From positions 62,001-126,000 of the forward strand of contig JANINJ010000082.1 in NCBI GenBank assembly GCA_024508855.1: a DNA stretch of 64,000 bases. Direction: 5' to 3'. The stretch comes from Xanthobacteraceae bacterium. GTDB lineage: Bacteria > Pseudomonadota > Alphaproteobacteria > Rhizobiales > Xanthobacteraceae. A program made the position numbers and the translations under genes. Shown here piece after piece: positions 27,865-37,357 of the stretch (its first letter is position 1; every line of letters starts with the position of its first letter). The notes beneath the pieces were generated by a model. It was not told where the DNA came from. It was given only the letters and a program-made list of their open reading frames with translations, and did no database searches.

Positions 27865-28313
27865 CCGAAGTGCTATTCTACCATATGCAAAACATGAAGC
27901 TTGAAAGTGTTTTGCCACCACTTCTTGAAAAGTCGCTCGAGCGTGGCTGGCGGGTAGTCGTGCAGGCGGGATCGGAGGAGCGTGCCGATGCGCTGGACGC
28001 CCATCTGTGGACTTACAAGGACGATTCATTCCTTCCGCACGGCACATGGCGTGACGGCGACGCGGCCGATCAGCCTGTCGTGCTGGCGGTGACGGAGAAT
28101 AACCCCAACGCCGCCAACGTCCGGTTCCTGGTCGACAGCGGGGCGCTCCCCGCCGACGCGGAGAACTATGAGCGTGTCGTGCTGATGTTCAACGGCGACG
28201 ACACCGAGGCGCTGGAAGGCGCGCGGGCAGCGTGGAAGGATGGCAAGGCGCGCGGCTTTGCCGTGACCTACTGGCAGGCCGACGACCGGGGGCGGTGGCA
28301 GCGCCGCGAATAG
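27861..28313 (+). CDS. holC: DNA polymerase III subunit chi
   Basis: 150 residues of the HolC family, which links the clamp loader to [34 protein letters not shown] and the [12 protein letters not shown] block are typical, as is the C-terminal [10 protein letters not shown]. The start overlaps the pepA stop (ATGA), which fixes it. Confidence 0.95.
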   Translation: MTEVLFYHMQNMKLESVLPPLLEKSLERGWRVVVQAGSEERADALDAHLWTYKDDSFLPHGTWRDGDAADQPVVLAVTENNPNAANVRFLVDSGALPADAENYERVVLMFNGDDTEALEGARAAWKDGKARGFAVTYWQADDRGRWQRRE

Positions 28314-28407
28314 TTTTATTAGAATTTTAATGATATCTGCAGGCTGCAATGGCCGGGTCACGGTCATGCCGCAAAGTGATGTTGGACAATGGCTTTCATC
28401 GTGGGGA

Positions 28408-28974
28408 ATGACATTCAACGTGCCGGGACAGAACACGCATCATAAGGCGCTTTTGGTATTGGCTGTGCTCGGCCCGCTGCTGGCCGGCTGCGCAGGGGCC
28501 AGTATGTCGGATGTGTTCTCCTCGGATTTGATGTCGAAGGATGCCGAGTGGTTCCGGCGGTCGGGGCGAGTCTTCACCAAGAACGTCTCGATTGAAACGC
28601 CGCCGCTGACACCCGACAAGCCGATCACGCCGGACGATCTGGTGAGTGCCGACGGGGCATGTCCGGGCATGGCGCCGCCGCCCGATGCGAATGCGTTGTC
28701 GGATGGGCCGGCGGCCGCACCTCCGCAGCCGACCGGGCATGTCGCGCTCGGCCATACCGAATGCGACGTGGTCCGCGGCGCCGGTGCGCCGGACAACGTG
28801 AACCTCTCCAACAACGCCGGCGAACGCGTCGTGGTCCTTACCTATCTGAAAGGGCCGCGCGCGGGCATCTACACGTTCCGCGCCGGCCGGCTGAGTTCGA
28901 TCGAACAAGCACCTGTACCGGTCGCGCCGGCAAAGCCGGCCCGGTCATCCAAGCACAAGCGCCGCACGTCGTAG
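28408..28974 (+). CDS. Lipoprotein with a BamE-like C-terminal domain (inferred)
   Basis: 188 residues. An N-terminal signal with a lipobox LLAGC around residues 24-28 marks an outer-membrane-type lipoprotein (Ala at +2). The middle is Pro-rich. The C-terminal 60 residues (GHTECDVVRGAGAPDNV, VVLTYLKG, IYTFRAGRLSSIE) match the beta-alpha pattern of SmpA/OmlA (BamE) lipoproteins: a 'G-t---V----G-P' helix followed by a hydrophobic strand and a closing 'F--GrL--I'. That assignment is by pattern only. The ATG at 28408 follows GGGG closely; an ATG at 28366 is an alternative. Lies in the same direction as pepA-holC. Confidence 0.65.
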   Translation: MTFNVPGQNTHHKALLVLAVLGPLLAGCAGASMSDVFSSDLMSKDAEWFRRSGRVFTKNVSIETPPLTPDKPITPDDLVSADGACPGMAPPPDANALSDGPAAAPPQPTGHVALGHTECDVVRGAGAPDNVNLSNNAGERVVVLTYLKGPRAGIYTFRAGRLSSIEQAPVPVAPAKPARSSKHKRRTS

Positions 28975-28980
28975 TGCAAT

Positions 28981-30834
28981 TCAGACGGCGATCTCGTCGT
29001 CGGATGAACTCGCGTCCAGCCAATCGTCCTCTGCGCGCTGCAATGCTGCAGCCGCTGCAGATCGCGCCTTGGCGAGTTGAGCGGCCTGCTTGGGATCGCG
29101 CTGAAACAGATCGGGCAGCGCCAGCGCCGCGTCGATCTTGGCGATGATCGCCGTGATGCGGGCGATCTCGGCCTCGGCGTCGGCAATCTTTTGCTTCGAT
29201 GAATTGCGTTTTTCGGTTTTGACCCGGACCGGTTTGGCTCGATCGCTATCGGTGCGCTCGCGCGCGCCGCGCGTCGACAGCACCGTGCGGCGATAGTCGT
29301 CGAGATCGCCGTCATACGGCGTCACGGTGCGGTCGGCGACCACCCACAATTGATCGGCGCAAGCTTCGATCAGATAGCGATCGTGCGAAACCATGATCAC
29401 CGCGCCGGGAAATTCGTTGATGGCTTCCGCGAGCGCGGCGCGGCTGTCGATGTCGAGATGGTTGGTCGGTTCGTCGAGAATGATCATGTTTGGAGCGAAG
29501 AACGTCGCCAATCCAAGCAGCAAACGCGCCTTCTCGCCGCCGGACAGGCTCTTCACCGTCGTATCGCCGGCTTTGCCGGAGAACCCGATGGCGCCGACCC
29601 TGGCGCGAACCTTGGTTTCCGGCGCTTCGGGCATCAGGCGGCGGACGTGGTCGTAAGGCGAACCGTCGAGATCGAGTTCGTCGGTCTGGTGTTGCGCGAA
29701 ATAGCCCACCGACAGCTTGTCGGCGCGCACGATCTTGCCGGAAAACGGTGCCAGCTTGCCGGCCAGCAGCTTCACCAACGTGGATTTGCCGTTGCCGTTG
29801 GATCCGAGCAGGGCGATGCGATCGTCGTTGTCGAGCCGCAGCGTGACGTTTTTCAATACAGGCTTTGCAACGTCGTAGCCCACCGTCACCCCGTCCACGG
29901 CGATGATCGGTGGCGATAGCGTTTTCTCGGGCGTCGGGAACGTTATCTCGCGCACGTCCTGTGTCACCAGTGCGGTGACGGGTTTCATTTTCTCGAGCAT
30001 TTTGACGCGGGACTGCGCCTGGCGCGCCTTCGAGGCCTTGGCCTTGAAGCGATCGACGAAATCCTGCAGCCGCTTGCGCTCTTCTTGCTGACGCTTGGCA
30101 TGCTTGGCATCCAGCATTTCGCGCGTGGCGCGCTGCTCCTCGAACGAGGAGTAGGTGCCCTTGTAGAGCGTCAGCTTGCCGCGATCGAGATGCAGGATCT
30201 GATCGACCGACGTGTCGAGCAGATCGCGGTCATGGCTGATGACGATCACGGTCCGTGGGTAGTTCGCAAGATGATCCTCGAGCCATAGCGTGCCTTCGAG
30301 ATCGAGATAGTTGGTCGGCTCGTCCAGCAGCAGCAGATCAGGGGCCGCGAACAGCGTTGCCGCCAGCGCGACACGCATGCGCCAGCCGCCGGAGAATTCC
30401 TGGCAGGATCGCGCCTGATCGGCGGTGGAAAAACCGAGTCCGCTGAGAATCGCTGCCGCGCGGGCGGGGGCCGAATGTGCATCGATGTCGACGAGCCGGG
30501 TCTGGATATCAGCAATGCGATGCGGATCGTGCGCGGTTTCCGCCTCGCGCAGCAGTGCATCGCGCTCGAGGTCCGCCTTCAGCACGACATTGATCAGGCT
30601 CTCAGGACCGTCCGGTGCTTCCTGAGCCAGGCTGCCGATGCGCCAGCGTGGCGGAATCGATATGGAGCCCATCTCGGTCGGTAATTCGCCCCGAATCGCG
30701 TGGAACAGCGTCGACTTGCCGACGCCGTTGCGGCCAACAAAACCGACCCGCGCGCCGGGTACGATCTGGACCGTGCTTTGGTCGATCAGAAGGCGTCCCG
30801 CAATGCGGACTGATATGTCGTTGATGGAAAGCAT
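28981..30834 (-). CDS. ABC-F family ATPase (Uup/YheS type)
   Basis: 617 residues with two tandem ABC domains and no membrane segment. Walker A motifs are GRNGVGKST (34-42) and GSNGNGKST in the second half; signature motifs are FSGGWRMR and LSGGEKARLL, and both Walker B ends read LLLDEPTNYLDLE / IILDEPTNHLDID. The P-site linker between domains is Lys/Arg/Gln-rich and the C-terminus is a charged coiled coil. ABC-F proteins act on ribosomes. It resembles housekeeping YheS/Uup members rather than antibiotic-resistance ones, but subfamily needs a tree. Confidence 0.92.
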   Translation of the reverse strand: MLSINDISVRIAGRLLIDQSTVQIVPGARVGFVGRNGVGKSTLFHAIRGELPTEMGSISIPPRWRIGSLAQEAPDGPESLINVVLKADLERDALLREAETAHDPHRIADIQTRLVDIDAHSAPARAAAILSGLGFSTADQARSCQEFSGGWRMRVALAATLFAAPDLLLLDEPTNYLDLEGTLWLEDHLANYPRTVIVISHDRDLLDTSVDQILHLDRGKLTLYKGTYSSFEEQRATREMLDAKHAKRQQEERKRLQDFVDRFKAKASKARQAQSRVKMLEKMKPVTALVTQDVREITFPTPEKTLSPPIIAVDGVTVGYDVAKPVLKNVTLRLDNDDRIALLGSNGNGKSTLVKLLAGKLAPFSGKIVRADKLSVGYFAQHQTDELDLDGSPYDHVRRLMPEAPETKVRARVGAIGFSGKAGDTTVKSLSGGEKARLLLGLATFFAPNMIILDEPTNHLDIDSRAALAEAINEFPGAVIMVSHDRYLIEACADQLWVVADRTVTPYDGDLDDYRRTVLSTRGARERTDSDRAKPVRVKTEKRNSSKQKIADAEAEIARITAIIAKIDAALALPDLFQRDPKQAAQLAKARSAAAAALQRAEDDWLDASSSDDEIAV

Positions 30835-30902
30835 GCGGGCTTTTCACCGGAGCGGCCGGCAAACGCAAGCCGTCGGATCAACAAACTGCAGCGATCGGGA
30901 TT

Positions 30903-31106
30903 TTATCGAATGATGGTCTGGCGCCCCGGATGCGAGGCAAGGCCTTCCTGCCGACGCATCTCGTCCAGCAGTTCCTCAAGACGGGATGGCAGGCTGGACG
31001 ACTCGGGCACAAACGATTGGCTCAGCTTGTCGCCAATGGCCCTGCGGATCGAGGCGCTAGTCAGCGGATCGATAAATTGGCCAGCCTTATGTGTTCGATC
31101 CGTCAT
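30903..31106 (-). CDS. Small NepR-like protein (possible anti-sigma factor)
   Basis: A 67-residue protein. Its core ASIRRAIGDKLSQSF then LPSRLEELLDEM fits the NepR pattern 'IG--L---Y/F ... P-R---LL--L', with the two helices that grip the EcfG sigma factor, though the linker before the Pro is one residue shorter than in typical NepR. In alphaproteobacteria NepR is released by phosphorylated PhyR to switch on the general stress response. No phyR, ecfG or histidine kinase gene is nearby, so it may be a divergent paralogue or an unrelated helical protein. A weak GGA precedes the ATG; an upstream start at 31145 is possible. Confidence 0.5.
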   Translation of the reverse strand: MTDRTHKAGQFIDPLTSASIRRAIGDKLSQSFVPESSSLPSRLEELLDEMRRQEGLASHPGRQTIIR

Positions 31107-31237
31107 CGCAGGTTCCGTCCGCGCAATTAAATGACGTAAAACCAATCCAAAACTAGCAAAATAGTTTCTGAAATTCAGCGCTCGGGTGTCGTTTTAGTAA
31201 AAATTGAATGAATCGCAAAGCGTTTGTGGAAAACGGA

Positions 31238-31269
31238 AAGCCCCGACCGTCAGGGAACGGTCGGGGCTT
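31238..31269. terminator. Terminator after the Gly/His-rich protein gene
   Basis: Perfect 13-base stem AAGCCCCGACCGT with a six-base loop; T-rich on the right side, and TTTCCGTTTTCC on the minus-strand exit. It ends the minus-strand gene at 31295. Confidence 0.8.
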
Positions 31270-31294
31270 CTCTTTTGCGATCGTCAGTTCGGGA

Positions 31295-31597
31295 TCAATA
31301 GCAGCGGTTCACCCAACGCCAACGGGGACCCCACGGGGTCGGAACCAGACGGCGAACCGTGCAGCCGCCATAGGCATATGGACCGCCGACATAGAAACGG
31401 GGACCACCCCAGCCGCGGTGATAGCCACCATGCCAACCGCCGTGGCCGCCGTGCCAGCCACCGTGACCGCCGCCATGCCAGCCACCATGGCCACCACCGT
31501 GTCCGCCGTGACCGGCGGCGGAAGCGATCGTCGGGGACAGTGCGACGGCGCCCAGCGACGCTGCAGCAACGAAAGCAAGTGCGAGTTTGCGTAACAT
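31295..31597 (-). CDS. Small secreted Gly/His/Trp-rich repeat protein
   Basis: 100 residues. A clear signal peptide (MLRKLALAFVAAASLGAVAL, cleavage after IASA) is followed by eight or so units around GGHGGWHGG and then a conserved-looking end with two cysteines (YGGCTVRRLVPTPWGPRWRWVNRC). The start at 31597 is chosen because GAGGAG lies exactly six bases upstream; another ATG at 31603 touches that site. Such envelope proteins are common in Rhizobiales; the His-rich repeat could bind metals, but that is inference. Confidence 0.8.
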   Translation of the reverse strand: MLRKLALAFVAAASLGAVALSPTIASAAGHGGHGGGHGGWHGGGHGGWHGGHGGWHGGYHRGWGGPRFYVGGPYAYGGCTVRRLVPTPWGPRWRWVNRCY

Positions 31598-31919
31598 GGT
31601 CATCTCCTCAAGGTTAGGCGCGGGAGCGCCGAATTGGGTCTGGCGCAGAGCGCCGTTGATCACGTTGTTGTCGTGTACCGGTTCGTCGCATCGTGCGCGA
31701 ACGTGGTTCATGCCCGACGACATTATCCGGCGAAAGCTGAATGGAGCTGCGATCTCGTGTTCAGGATGCGTTCATCTGCGTGAATTCTCCGCAATCCCGT
31801 CCGGCGATGGAAAGGGCCGTCGCGGCTCCCATACCAACGGCCATGCACCTTGCCCATCCGGCAGGGCGCCGATATAAGCGCCACATCTCCCACCATCGTT
31901 GTTTGCAAGGACTAAGATT
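31598..31919. other. Divergent promoter region upstream of ndk
   Basis: About 322 bases with no gene. It contains the ndk promoter candidate at 31850-31878 and, presumably on the left, the promoter of the Gly/His-rich protein gene, which I could not pinpoint. Confidence 0.5.
31850..31878 (+). promoter_or_regulatory. Candidate sigma-70 promoter for ndk
   Basis: TTGCCC, a 17-base spacer, then TATAAG, about 42 bases before the ndk start. Spacing is ideal and the -10 is strong. Confidence 0.55.
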
Positions 31920-32342
<423 letters not shown>

Positions 32343-32351
32343 TGAAAGAGG

Positions 32352-32371
32352 CGGCCCCCGTAAAGGGGCCG
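32352..32371 (+). terminator. Hairpin after ndk
   Basis: Stem CGGCCCC / GGGGCCG with loop CGTAAA, 10 bases after the ndk stop. No long T-run, so possibly a weak terminator or attenuator before terC. Confidence 0.5.
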
Positions 32372-32422
32372 TCCTGACGGCTATACTGACAACGGCGGAG
32401 ATTCGGCCGGAAGGAACGGGCT

Positions 32423-33283
32423 TTGGATTGGGTGCTGCACATTTTCGACCCGACAACCATCGGAACGGTTGTCGCCGAATTTCAGCGCGATCTGCATGAG
32501 CCTTCCTTCTGGGTCGCCGTCGGTCAGATCATCTGGATCAATGTTCTGCTCTCCGGCGACAATGCGCTGGTGATCGCGCTGGCCTGTCGCGGGCTGCAAC
32601 CGCGTCAACGCCTGTGGGGCATGATCCTCGGTGCCGGCGCCGCCGTGATCCTGCGCATCATCTTCACCGGCATCGTCGCGACGCTGATGGAGCTGCCGTA
32701 CCTGAAACTGGTCGGCGGCCTGGCGTTGCTGGTAATTGCCGCCAAGCTGCTGGTCCCCGATAGCGAGGAAGGCGAGGAGGGCGTCAAGGCCGCCGCGCAT
32801 CTGATGGCCGCGGTTCAGGTCGTGGTGGTGGCCGACATCGTCATGAGTCTCGACAATGTCATCGCGGTCGCGGCCGCAGCGAATGGCAGCGTCGTGCTGC
32901 TGATCCTGGGTCTCGCCATCAGCATCCCGCTGATCGTTGCCGGTGCGGCGCTGATCATGGCGCTGCTCACCCGCATGCCAGTTCTTGTATGGGCCGGCGC
33001 TACATTGCTGGGCTGGATCGCCGGCGGCGTCATCGCGACCGATCCCGCGGTGCATCCGGTCCTTGAGCGAATTCTCGGCGGAGAGATCGCACTGACGATC
33101 GATGCGATGTCTCCACTATTTGGCGGCGCCTCTCACCTGAAATTTGGCGGCAGCCTCGGAGAGATTGCCTGCGCCATTCTGGGGGCCGCCATCGTGCTGA
33201 TCGCGGGTGCGTGGTGGCGCAATGCCAAGCTGCGGCGGATCGAACAGCTTCGCCTCGCAAACCATGGCAGTGCCAACGACTGA
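32423..33283 (+). CDS. TerC family integral membrane protein (YjbE type)
   Basis: 286 residues, about seven transmembrane helices. TerC-family proteins export or handle metal ions, in several bacteria manganese. The two family blocks are present: INVLLSGDNALVIALACRGL near residue 40 and DIVMSLDNVIAVAAAANG in the middle, each with an acidic Asp-Asn pair in the membrane. Translation appears to start at TTG (32423), with AAGGA eight bases upstream. No manganese riboswitch is visible in the short upstream gap. Confidence 0.88.
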   Translation: MDWVLHIFDPTTIGTVVAEFQRDLHEPSFWVAVGQIIWINVLLSGDNALVIALACRGLQPRQRLWGMILGAGAAVILRIIFTGIVATLMELPYLKLVGGLALLVIAAKLLVPDSEEGEEGVKAAAHLMAAVQVVVVADIVMSLDNVIAVAAAANGSVVLLILGLAISIPLIVAGAALIMALLTRMPVLVWAGATLLGWIAGGVIATDPAVHPVLERILGGEIALTIDAMSPLFGGASHLKFGGSLGEIACAILGAAIVLIAGAWWRNAKLRRIEQLRLANHGSAND

Positions 33284-33307
33284 CCGCGGTCTGCGTTGCG
33301 CTGTCGC

Positions 33308-34231
33308 CTAAACGTACGTCCGTTCGCGCGCCCGGATGATGCCGACCACCGTATCGTTGACCGGCGTCGGCACGCCGAGTTGCTTACCGAGCCTCGGGAT
33401 CGATCCATTGATCGCGTCGACTTCGCCGCGGCGCTCGGCCATGTAGTCCAGCAGCATCGATGGCCGGGCGTGTGGAATCTTGCCGCCGAGTTTGCGGATG
33501 TGCTCGATCGGATCGCCGACGTCGAGTTTGATGCCGGCTGCGTGCGCCACAGCGATAGCTTCCTCGGCGCATCCCCGCGCGACGCGCCAGGCATCGGGGT
33601 CGTCCATGATCTCGCCGATGGTCAGGCCGGTGGTGCACGACGTGCCCGAGAAGGTGACGTTCATGATCAGCTTTTCCCAGACCATCTGCTTGATGTCGTC
33701 GAACAGCGCGACCTTGAAGCCGGCGGACTCCCAGATTTTGGCGGAGGCTTGCAGAAGCTGTTTAGGCAAGCCGTCGAACACACCGAAGCGGATCATCTCC
33801 ATGCCATTGTGATGGACGTGGCCGGGGGCCTTGATCGACGCACCGAAGCCGCCAACGACGCCGACCGCCAGACGGTCAGCACCCACGATGGGTGCCGCAA
33901 CCTCAGGCGATCCAAGGCCATTCTGGATCGACTGCACGACGGTCTCGGGACCCAGCAGCGGAACGCTTGCATTTGCGGCTGTCTCGACGTCGAACGCCTT
34001 GGTCGCGATGATGACGAGGTCGCAGATGCCGATGCCGTCGGTCGTGGTCGAGGCATGAACGCGAACCGTGCGGTCGCCGCTGACGCCTTCGCAGCGCAGA
34101 CCATTCGCAGCCATGGCGGCGGCGTGATCGGGCCAGAGTGTGACTGCGTAAACCTCGTGTCCCGCGTCGGCCATCAATGCCGCATACACCGAGCCCATGG
34201 CCCCACAACCGACTATCGCGACTTTCGCCAT
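33308..34231 (-). CDS. panE: 2-dehydropantoate 2-reductase (ketopantoate reductase family)
   Basis: 307 residues. The NADPH-binding loop VAIVGCGAMGSVYAA begins at residue 4; ATKAFDVE, IQNGLGSPE and the catalytic-lysine region WEKLIMNVTFSGTSCTTGLTIGEI follow, and the C-terminal RPSMLLDYMAERRGEVDAINGS is the family's dimer helix. In vitamin B5 synthesis the enzyme makes pantoate; several paralogues of unknown substrate exist in this group, so the symbol is tentative. Start at 34231 with AGGAAG six bases upstream. Confidence 0.85.
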   Translation of the reverse strand: MAKVAIVGCGAMGSVYAALMADAGHEVYAVTLWPDHAAAMAANGLRCEGVSGDRTVRVHASTTTDGIGICDLVIIATKAFDVETAANASVPLLGPETVVQSIQNGLGSPEVAAPIVGADRLAVGVVGGFGASIKAPGHVHHNGMEMIRFGVFDGLPKQLLQASAKIWESAGFKVALFDDIKQMVWEKLIMNVTFSGTSCTTGLTIGEIMDDPDAWRVARGCAEEAIAVAHAAGIKLDVGDPIEHIRKLGGKIPHARPSMLLDYMAERRGEVDAINGSIPRLGKQLGVPTPVNDTVVGIIRARERTYV

Positions 34232-34382
34232 CTTATTCTTCCTCACATACCTCGGTGTTGAATTGGGAATAGGTCCGCAGCAACTGGACGCAAGTGTGAA
34301 CGGTCTTTTGTTTCATACTCGACGCGTCTCGAATGCCGACAACAAACACTCACAAGAGTGAGAACAATAACGGAGGAATTCA

Positions 34383-35600
34383 ATGTCTCGCAACGTTCAT
34401 TCAATCAGCCGCAGAGACCTGCTCGCCGGAACAGCGTCGTCGGTCGGTCTGGCGGCTCTGGGTGGACGCGCGATCGCTGCGACCTCCGATGAAATCAAGA
34501 TCGGCAACATCTGCGCCTATAGCGGTCCGGCCGGCATCTACGCCATTCTCGGCAAGTTGGCCGATGCCTATTTCCGAATGATCAACGATCAGGGCGGAAT
34601 CAACGGCCGCAAGATCAAGTTCATCAGCTACGACGACGCCTATAGCCCGCCGAAGACGGTGGAACAGGCGCGCAAACTGGTCGAAGGGGACGAGGTCGAT
34701 CTGATCTTCTTTCCGCTCGGCGCGCCGACCAATTCGGCGATCATGAAGTACATGAACATCAAGAAGGTGCCGCAGTTGTTCATCGCGTCCGGCGCGACGA
34801 AGTTCGGCGATCCCAAGAACTTCCCATGGACGATGGGATTCATGCCGCGCTACCAGGGCGAGGGGCGGGCCTTCGCCAAGAATATTCTAGCCACGCAGCC
34901 CGACGCGAAGATCGGCATTCTCTACCAGAACGACGATTTCGGTCGCGATGTGCTGAAGGGTTTCAAGGACCAACTGGGCGAAAAAGCGTCGATGATCGTC
35001 AAGGAGATTCCCTACGAATCCACCGATCCGACCATCGACGGTCAAATTCTCCAGATTCACTCCGCCGGCGCCAACGTGTTCATGAGCATGACGACGCCGA
35101 AGTTCGCCGCGCAGGCGATCCGCAAGATCACCGAACTCGGCTGGAAGCCGACGCACTATCTCGGCAGCAATGCCTCGTCGGTCGCATCGCTGAAACCGGC
35201 CGGACTCGAGAACGCAAAAGGAATCATCTCCAGCGCCTACATGAAGGATTCCAACGATCCGATGTGGAAAGACGATCCGGCGTTCAAGACGCTGAATGCT
35301 TTCCTCGATAAATACTACCCTTCCGCCGATCGCTCCGATTCCTACGGGGTGAACGCCTTCATCGTCTGTCAGACAATGACGCAGGTTCTGAAACAGTGCG
35401 GCAGCGACGTATCGCGCGCCAACATCATGAAGCAGGCCGCCAACCTGAAGGATTTTGCACCCGACCTTCTGCTGCCGGGCATCAAGGTCAACACCAGCCC
35501 GACGGACTATTATCCGATCGAACAGCTGCAATTGATCCGGTTCAACGGCGAGGGCTACGAGAAGTTCGGACCGGTGATCGACTTTTCGCAACCGGCATAA
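34383..35600 (+). CDS. Tat-exported substrate-binding protein of the LivK type (orphan)
   Basis: 405 residues of the branched-chain amino acid / amide ABC transporter binding-protein family (periplasmic binding fold I). A twin-arginine signal SISRRDLLAGTASSVG replaces the usual Sec signal. Mature protein starts near EIKIGNICAYSGPAGIYA; the NDQGGINGRKIKFISYDDAYSPPKTVEQARKLVE block is diagnostic. Preceded by GGAGG. There are no livHMGF permease or ATPase genes near it, so it is either served by a distant transporter or works as a ligand sensor. Substrate unknown. Confidence 0.88.
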   Translation: MSRNVHSISRRDLLAGTASSVGLAALGGRAIAATSDEIKIGNICAYSGPAGIYAILGKLADAYFRMINDQGGINGRKIKFISYDDAYSPPKTVEQARKLVEGDEVDLIFFPLGAPTNSAIMKYMNIKKVPQLFIASGATKFGDPKNFPWTMGFMPRYQGEGRAFAKNILATQPDAKIGILYQNDDFGRDVLKGFKDQLGEKASMIVKEIPYESTDPTIDGQILQIHSAGANVFMSMTTPKFAAQAIRKITELGWKPTHYLGSNASSVASLKPAGLENAKGIISSAYMKDSNDPMWKDDPAFKTLNAFLDKYYPSADRSDSYGVNAFIVCQTMTQVLKQCGSDVSRANIMKQAANLKDFAPDLLLPGIKVNTSPTDYYPIEQLQLIRFNGEGYEKFGPVIDFSQPA

Positions 35601-35607
35601 GCATCGC

Positions 35608-35641
35608 GCCGGCAGCGACGCGTGTTCAGACTGCTGCCGGC
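35608..35641 (+). terminator. Possible terminator between convergent binding-protein gene and purN
   Basis: Stem GCCGGCAGC / GCTGCCGGC with a 16-base loop; the right arm overlaps the last codons of purN. Confidence 0.4.
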
Positions 35642-36279
35642 ACGATCAGGGTGTCGCTGACGTTGTCGGCATTCGTGGTGACGCAAACGTCGCCGTCGAT
35701 CCGAATTCCGCCGCTTGCAACCAGCTTGAGCGCTGCCGGATAGATACGGTGTTCGATATCGAGAACTCGCGCAGCGAGCGTCTCCGCCGTATCGCCGTCC
35801 TGTACCGCTACGGCGCCTTGCATCACGATAGGGCCGGCATCCATTTCAGGCGTCACGAAATGCACCGTCGCGCCGGAAATTTTTACGCCCGCCCGCAGCG
35901 CCTGACCGTGAGGATCGAGGCCGCGGAACGAGGGCAGCAGGGAAGGGTGGATGTTGAGCATCCGGCCTGTCCAGCGGTTGACGAAATCATCCGTCAACAG
36001 CCGCATGAAGCCGCCGAGGCAGATCAGATCGATCCGATGTTCGTCGAGTGCGGATTGCATGACGGCTTCGAAGGCGGCGCGATCCTTGCCGAACGGCTTG
36101 CTGTCGATCGCGAGTGTCGTGATGCCGTTACTCTTTGCCAACGCGAGGCCGGCGGCATCCGGCTTGTTGGAAATGACCAGTGCGATTTCGGCTGGAAAAC
36201 TATTTGCGCGGGCGCCCTCGATCAACGCGGCCATGTTCGAGCCGCGCCCGGAGATCAGAATGGCTACGCGGCGTTTCAT
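35626..36279 (-). CDS. purN: Phosphoribosylglycinamide formyltransferase
   Basis: Third step of purine synthesis: formylates GAR using 10-formyl-THF. 217 residues. VAILISGRGSNMAALI at the N-terminus binds phosphate; the catalytic Asn109, His111 and Asp147 lie in LNIHPSLLPSFRG and VTPEMDAGPI. Four bases after purM, so a purM-purN operon. Confidence 0.96.
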   Translation of the reverse strand: MKRRVAILISGRGSNMAALIEGARANSFPAEIALVISNKPDAAGLALAKSNGITTLAIDSKPFGKDRAAFEAVMQSALDEHRIDLICLGGFMRLLTDDFVNRWTGRMLNIHPSLLPSFRGLDPHGQALRAGVKISGATVHFVTPEMDAGPIVMQGAVAVQDGDTAETLAARVLDIEHRIYPAALKLVASGGIRIDGDVCVTTNADNVSDTLIVPAAV

Positions 36280-36283
36280 GCGC

Positions 36284-37357
36284 TCACCATGTCAGATCGA
36301 GATGTCCGTCATAGATGACGCGTTCGTCGCCATTCGCGGCGACTACTTCGCCGAGATGCGCGACTGTTTCCCCACTCTCGCGCAACACGTCGGATACCTG
36401 CTGAACCGCATCGGATCGTACGATGGCAATCATGCCGATCCCGCAATTGAAGGTTCGCAGCAATTCCAACTCGGCGATGTTACCTTGCTGCGCCAGCCAT
36501 TTGAATACCGGCAGTACCTGCAGCTTGCCGAGGTCGATGCGAACGCCGAGATTCTTCGGCAGCACGCGCGGAATGTTGTCGGTGAATCCGCCGCCGGTGA
36601 TATGGGCGAGGCCTTTCACGGCGCCGGTCTCGCGGATCGTACGCAGGCAGGATTTGACGTAAAGCCGCGTGGGAGCGAGCAGGGCGCCGCCGAGCGTCAT
36701 CACCGGCGCGAACGGCGCCGGCGCATCGAAGGCGAGTCCGGAGCGTTCGACGATCTTGCGCACCAGCGAAAAGCCGTTCGAGTGCACGCCGGACGAGGCC
36801 AGCCCGATCACTGCGTCGCCGGCGGTGATGTCGCGGCCGGGCAGCAGGGTCCCGCGCTCAGCCGCGCCGACGGCAAAACCGGCGAGGTCGTAGTCGCCGT
36901 CCTTGTAAAGGCCCGGCATTTCCGCGGTCTCGCCGCCGATCAATGCACAGCCGGATTCTCGGCAGCCTTCGGCAATGCCGGCGACGATCGCCGCCGTTGC
37001 TTCCGGGTCGAGCTTGCCGCAGGCGAAGTAGTCGAGGAAGAACAGCGGTTCGGCGCCTTGCACCACGAGGTCGTTGACCGACATGGCGACGAGATCGATC
37101 CCGATGCCGTTGTGGATGCCGGTCTCGATGGCGATCTTGACCTTGGTGCCGACGCCGTCGGTTGCCGCGACTAGGACCGGGTCCTTGAACCCGGCAGCCT
37201 TCAGGTCGAACAGCCCGCCAAACCCGCCGATTTCGGCGTCGGCCCCGGCGCGGGCCGTGGCGCGGACCATCGGCTTGATGAGGTCGACCAGCCGGTTGCC
37301 GGCATCGATATCAACGCCGGCGTCGGCGTAGGTCAGTCCGTCTTTGCGGTCCGTCAT
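36284..37357 (-). CDS. purM: Phosphoribosylformylglycinamidine cyclo-ligase
   Basis: AIR synthetase, the fifth purine step. 357 residues of the PurM/ThiL/SelD ATP-binding fold: [14 protein letters not shown] at the N-terminus, [43 protein letters not shown] and [17 protein letters not shown]. The start at 37357 matches relatives; an upstream codon at 37420 would add an Arg-rich leader. First gene of purMN. Confidence 0.97.
   Translation of the reverse strand: MTDRKDGLTYADAGVDIDAGNRLVDLIKPMVRATARAGADAEIGGFGGLFDLKAAGFKDPVLVAATDGVGTKVKIAIETGIHNGIGIDLVAMSVNDLVVQGAEPLFFLDYFACGKLDPEATAAIVAGIAEGCRESGCALIGGETAEMPGLYKDGDYDLAGFAVGAAERGTLLPGRDITAGDAVIGLASSGVHSNGFSLVRKIVERSGLAFDAPAPFAPVMTLGGALLAPTRLYVKSCLRTIRETGAVKGLAHITGGGFTDNIPRVLPKNLGVRIDLGKLQVLPVFKWLAQQGNIAELELLRTFNCGIGMIAIVRSDAVQQVSDVLRESGETVAHLGEVVAANGDERVIYDGHLDLTW

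Noticed and set aside
31390-31510. Tandem repeats as a non-coding satellite
   Set aside because: They are in frame and encode the Gly/His/Trp repeats of a secreted protein.
35951-37174. 407-codon plus-strand frame over purN/purM
   Set aside because: Spans two conserved genes in antisense; no domain.
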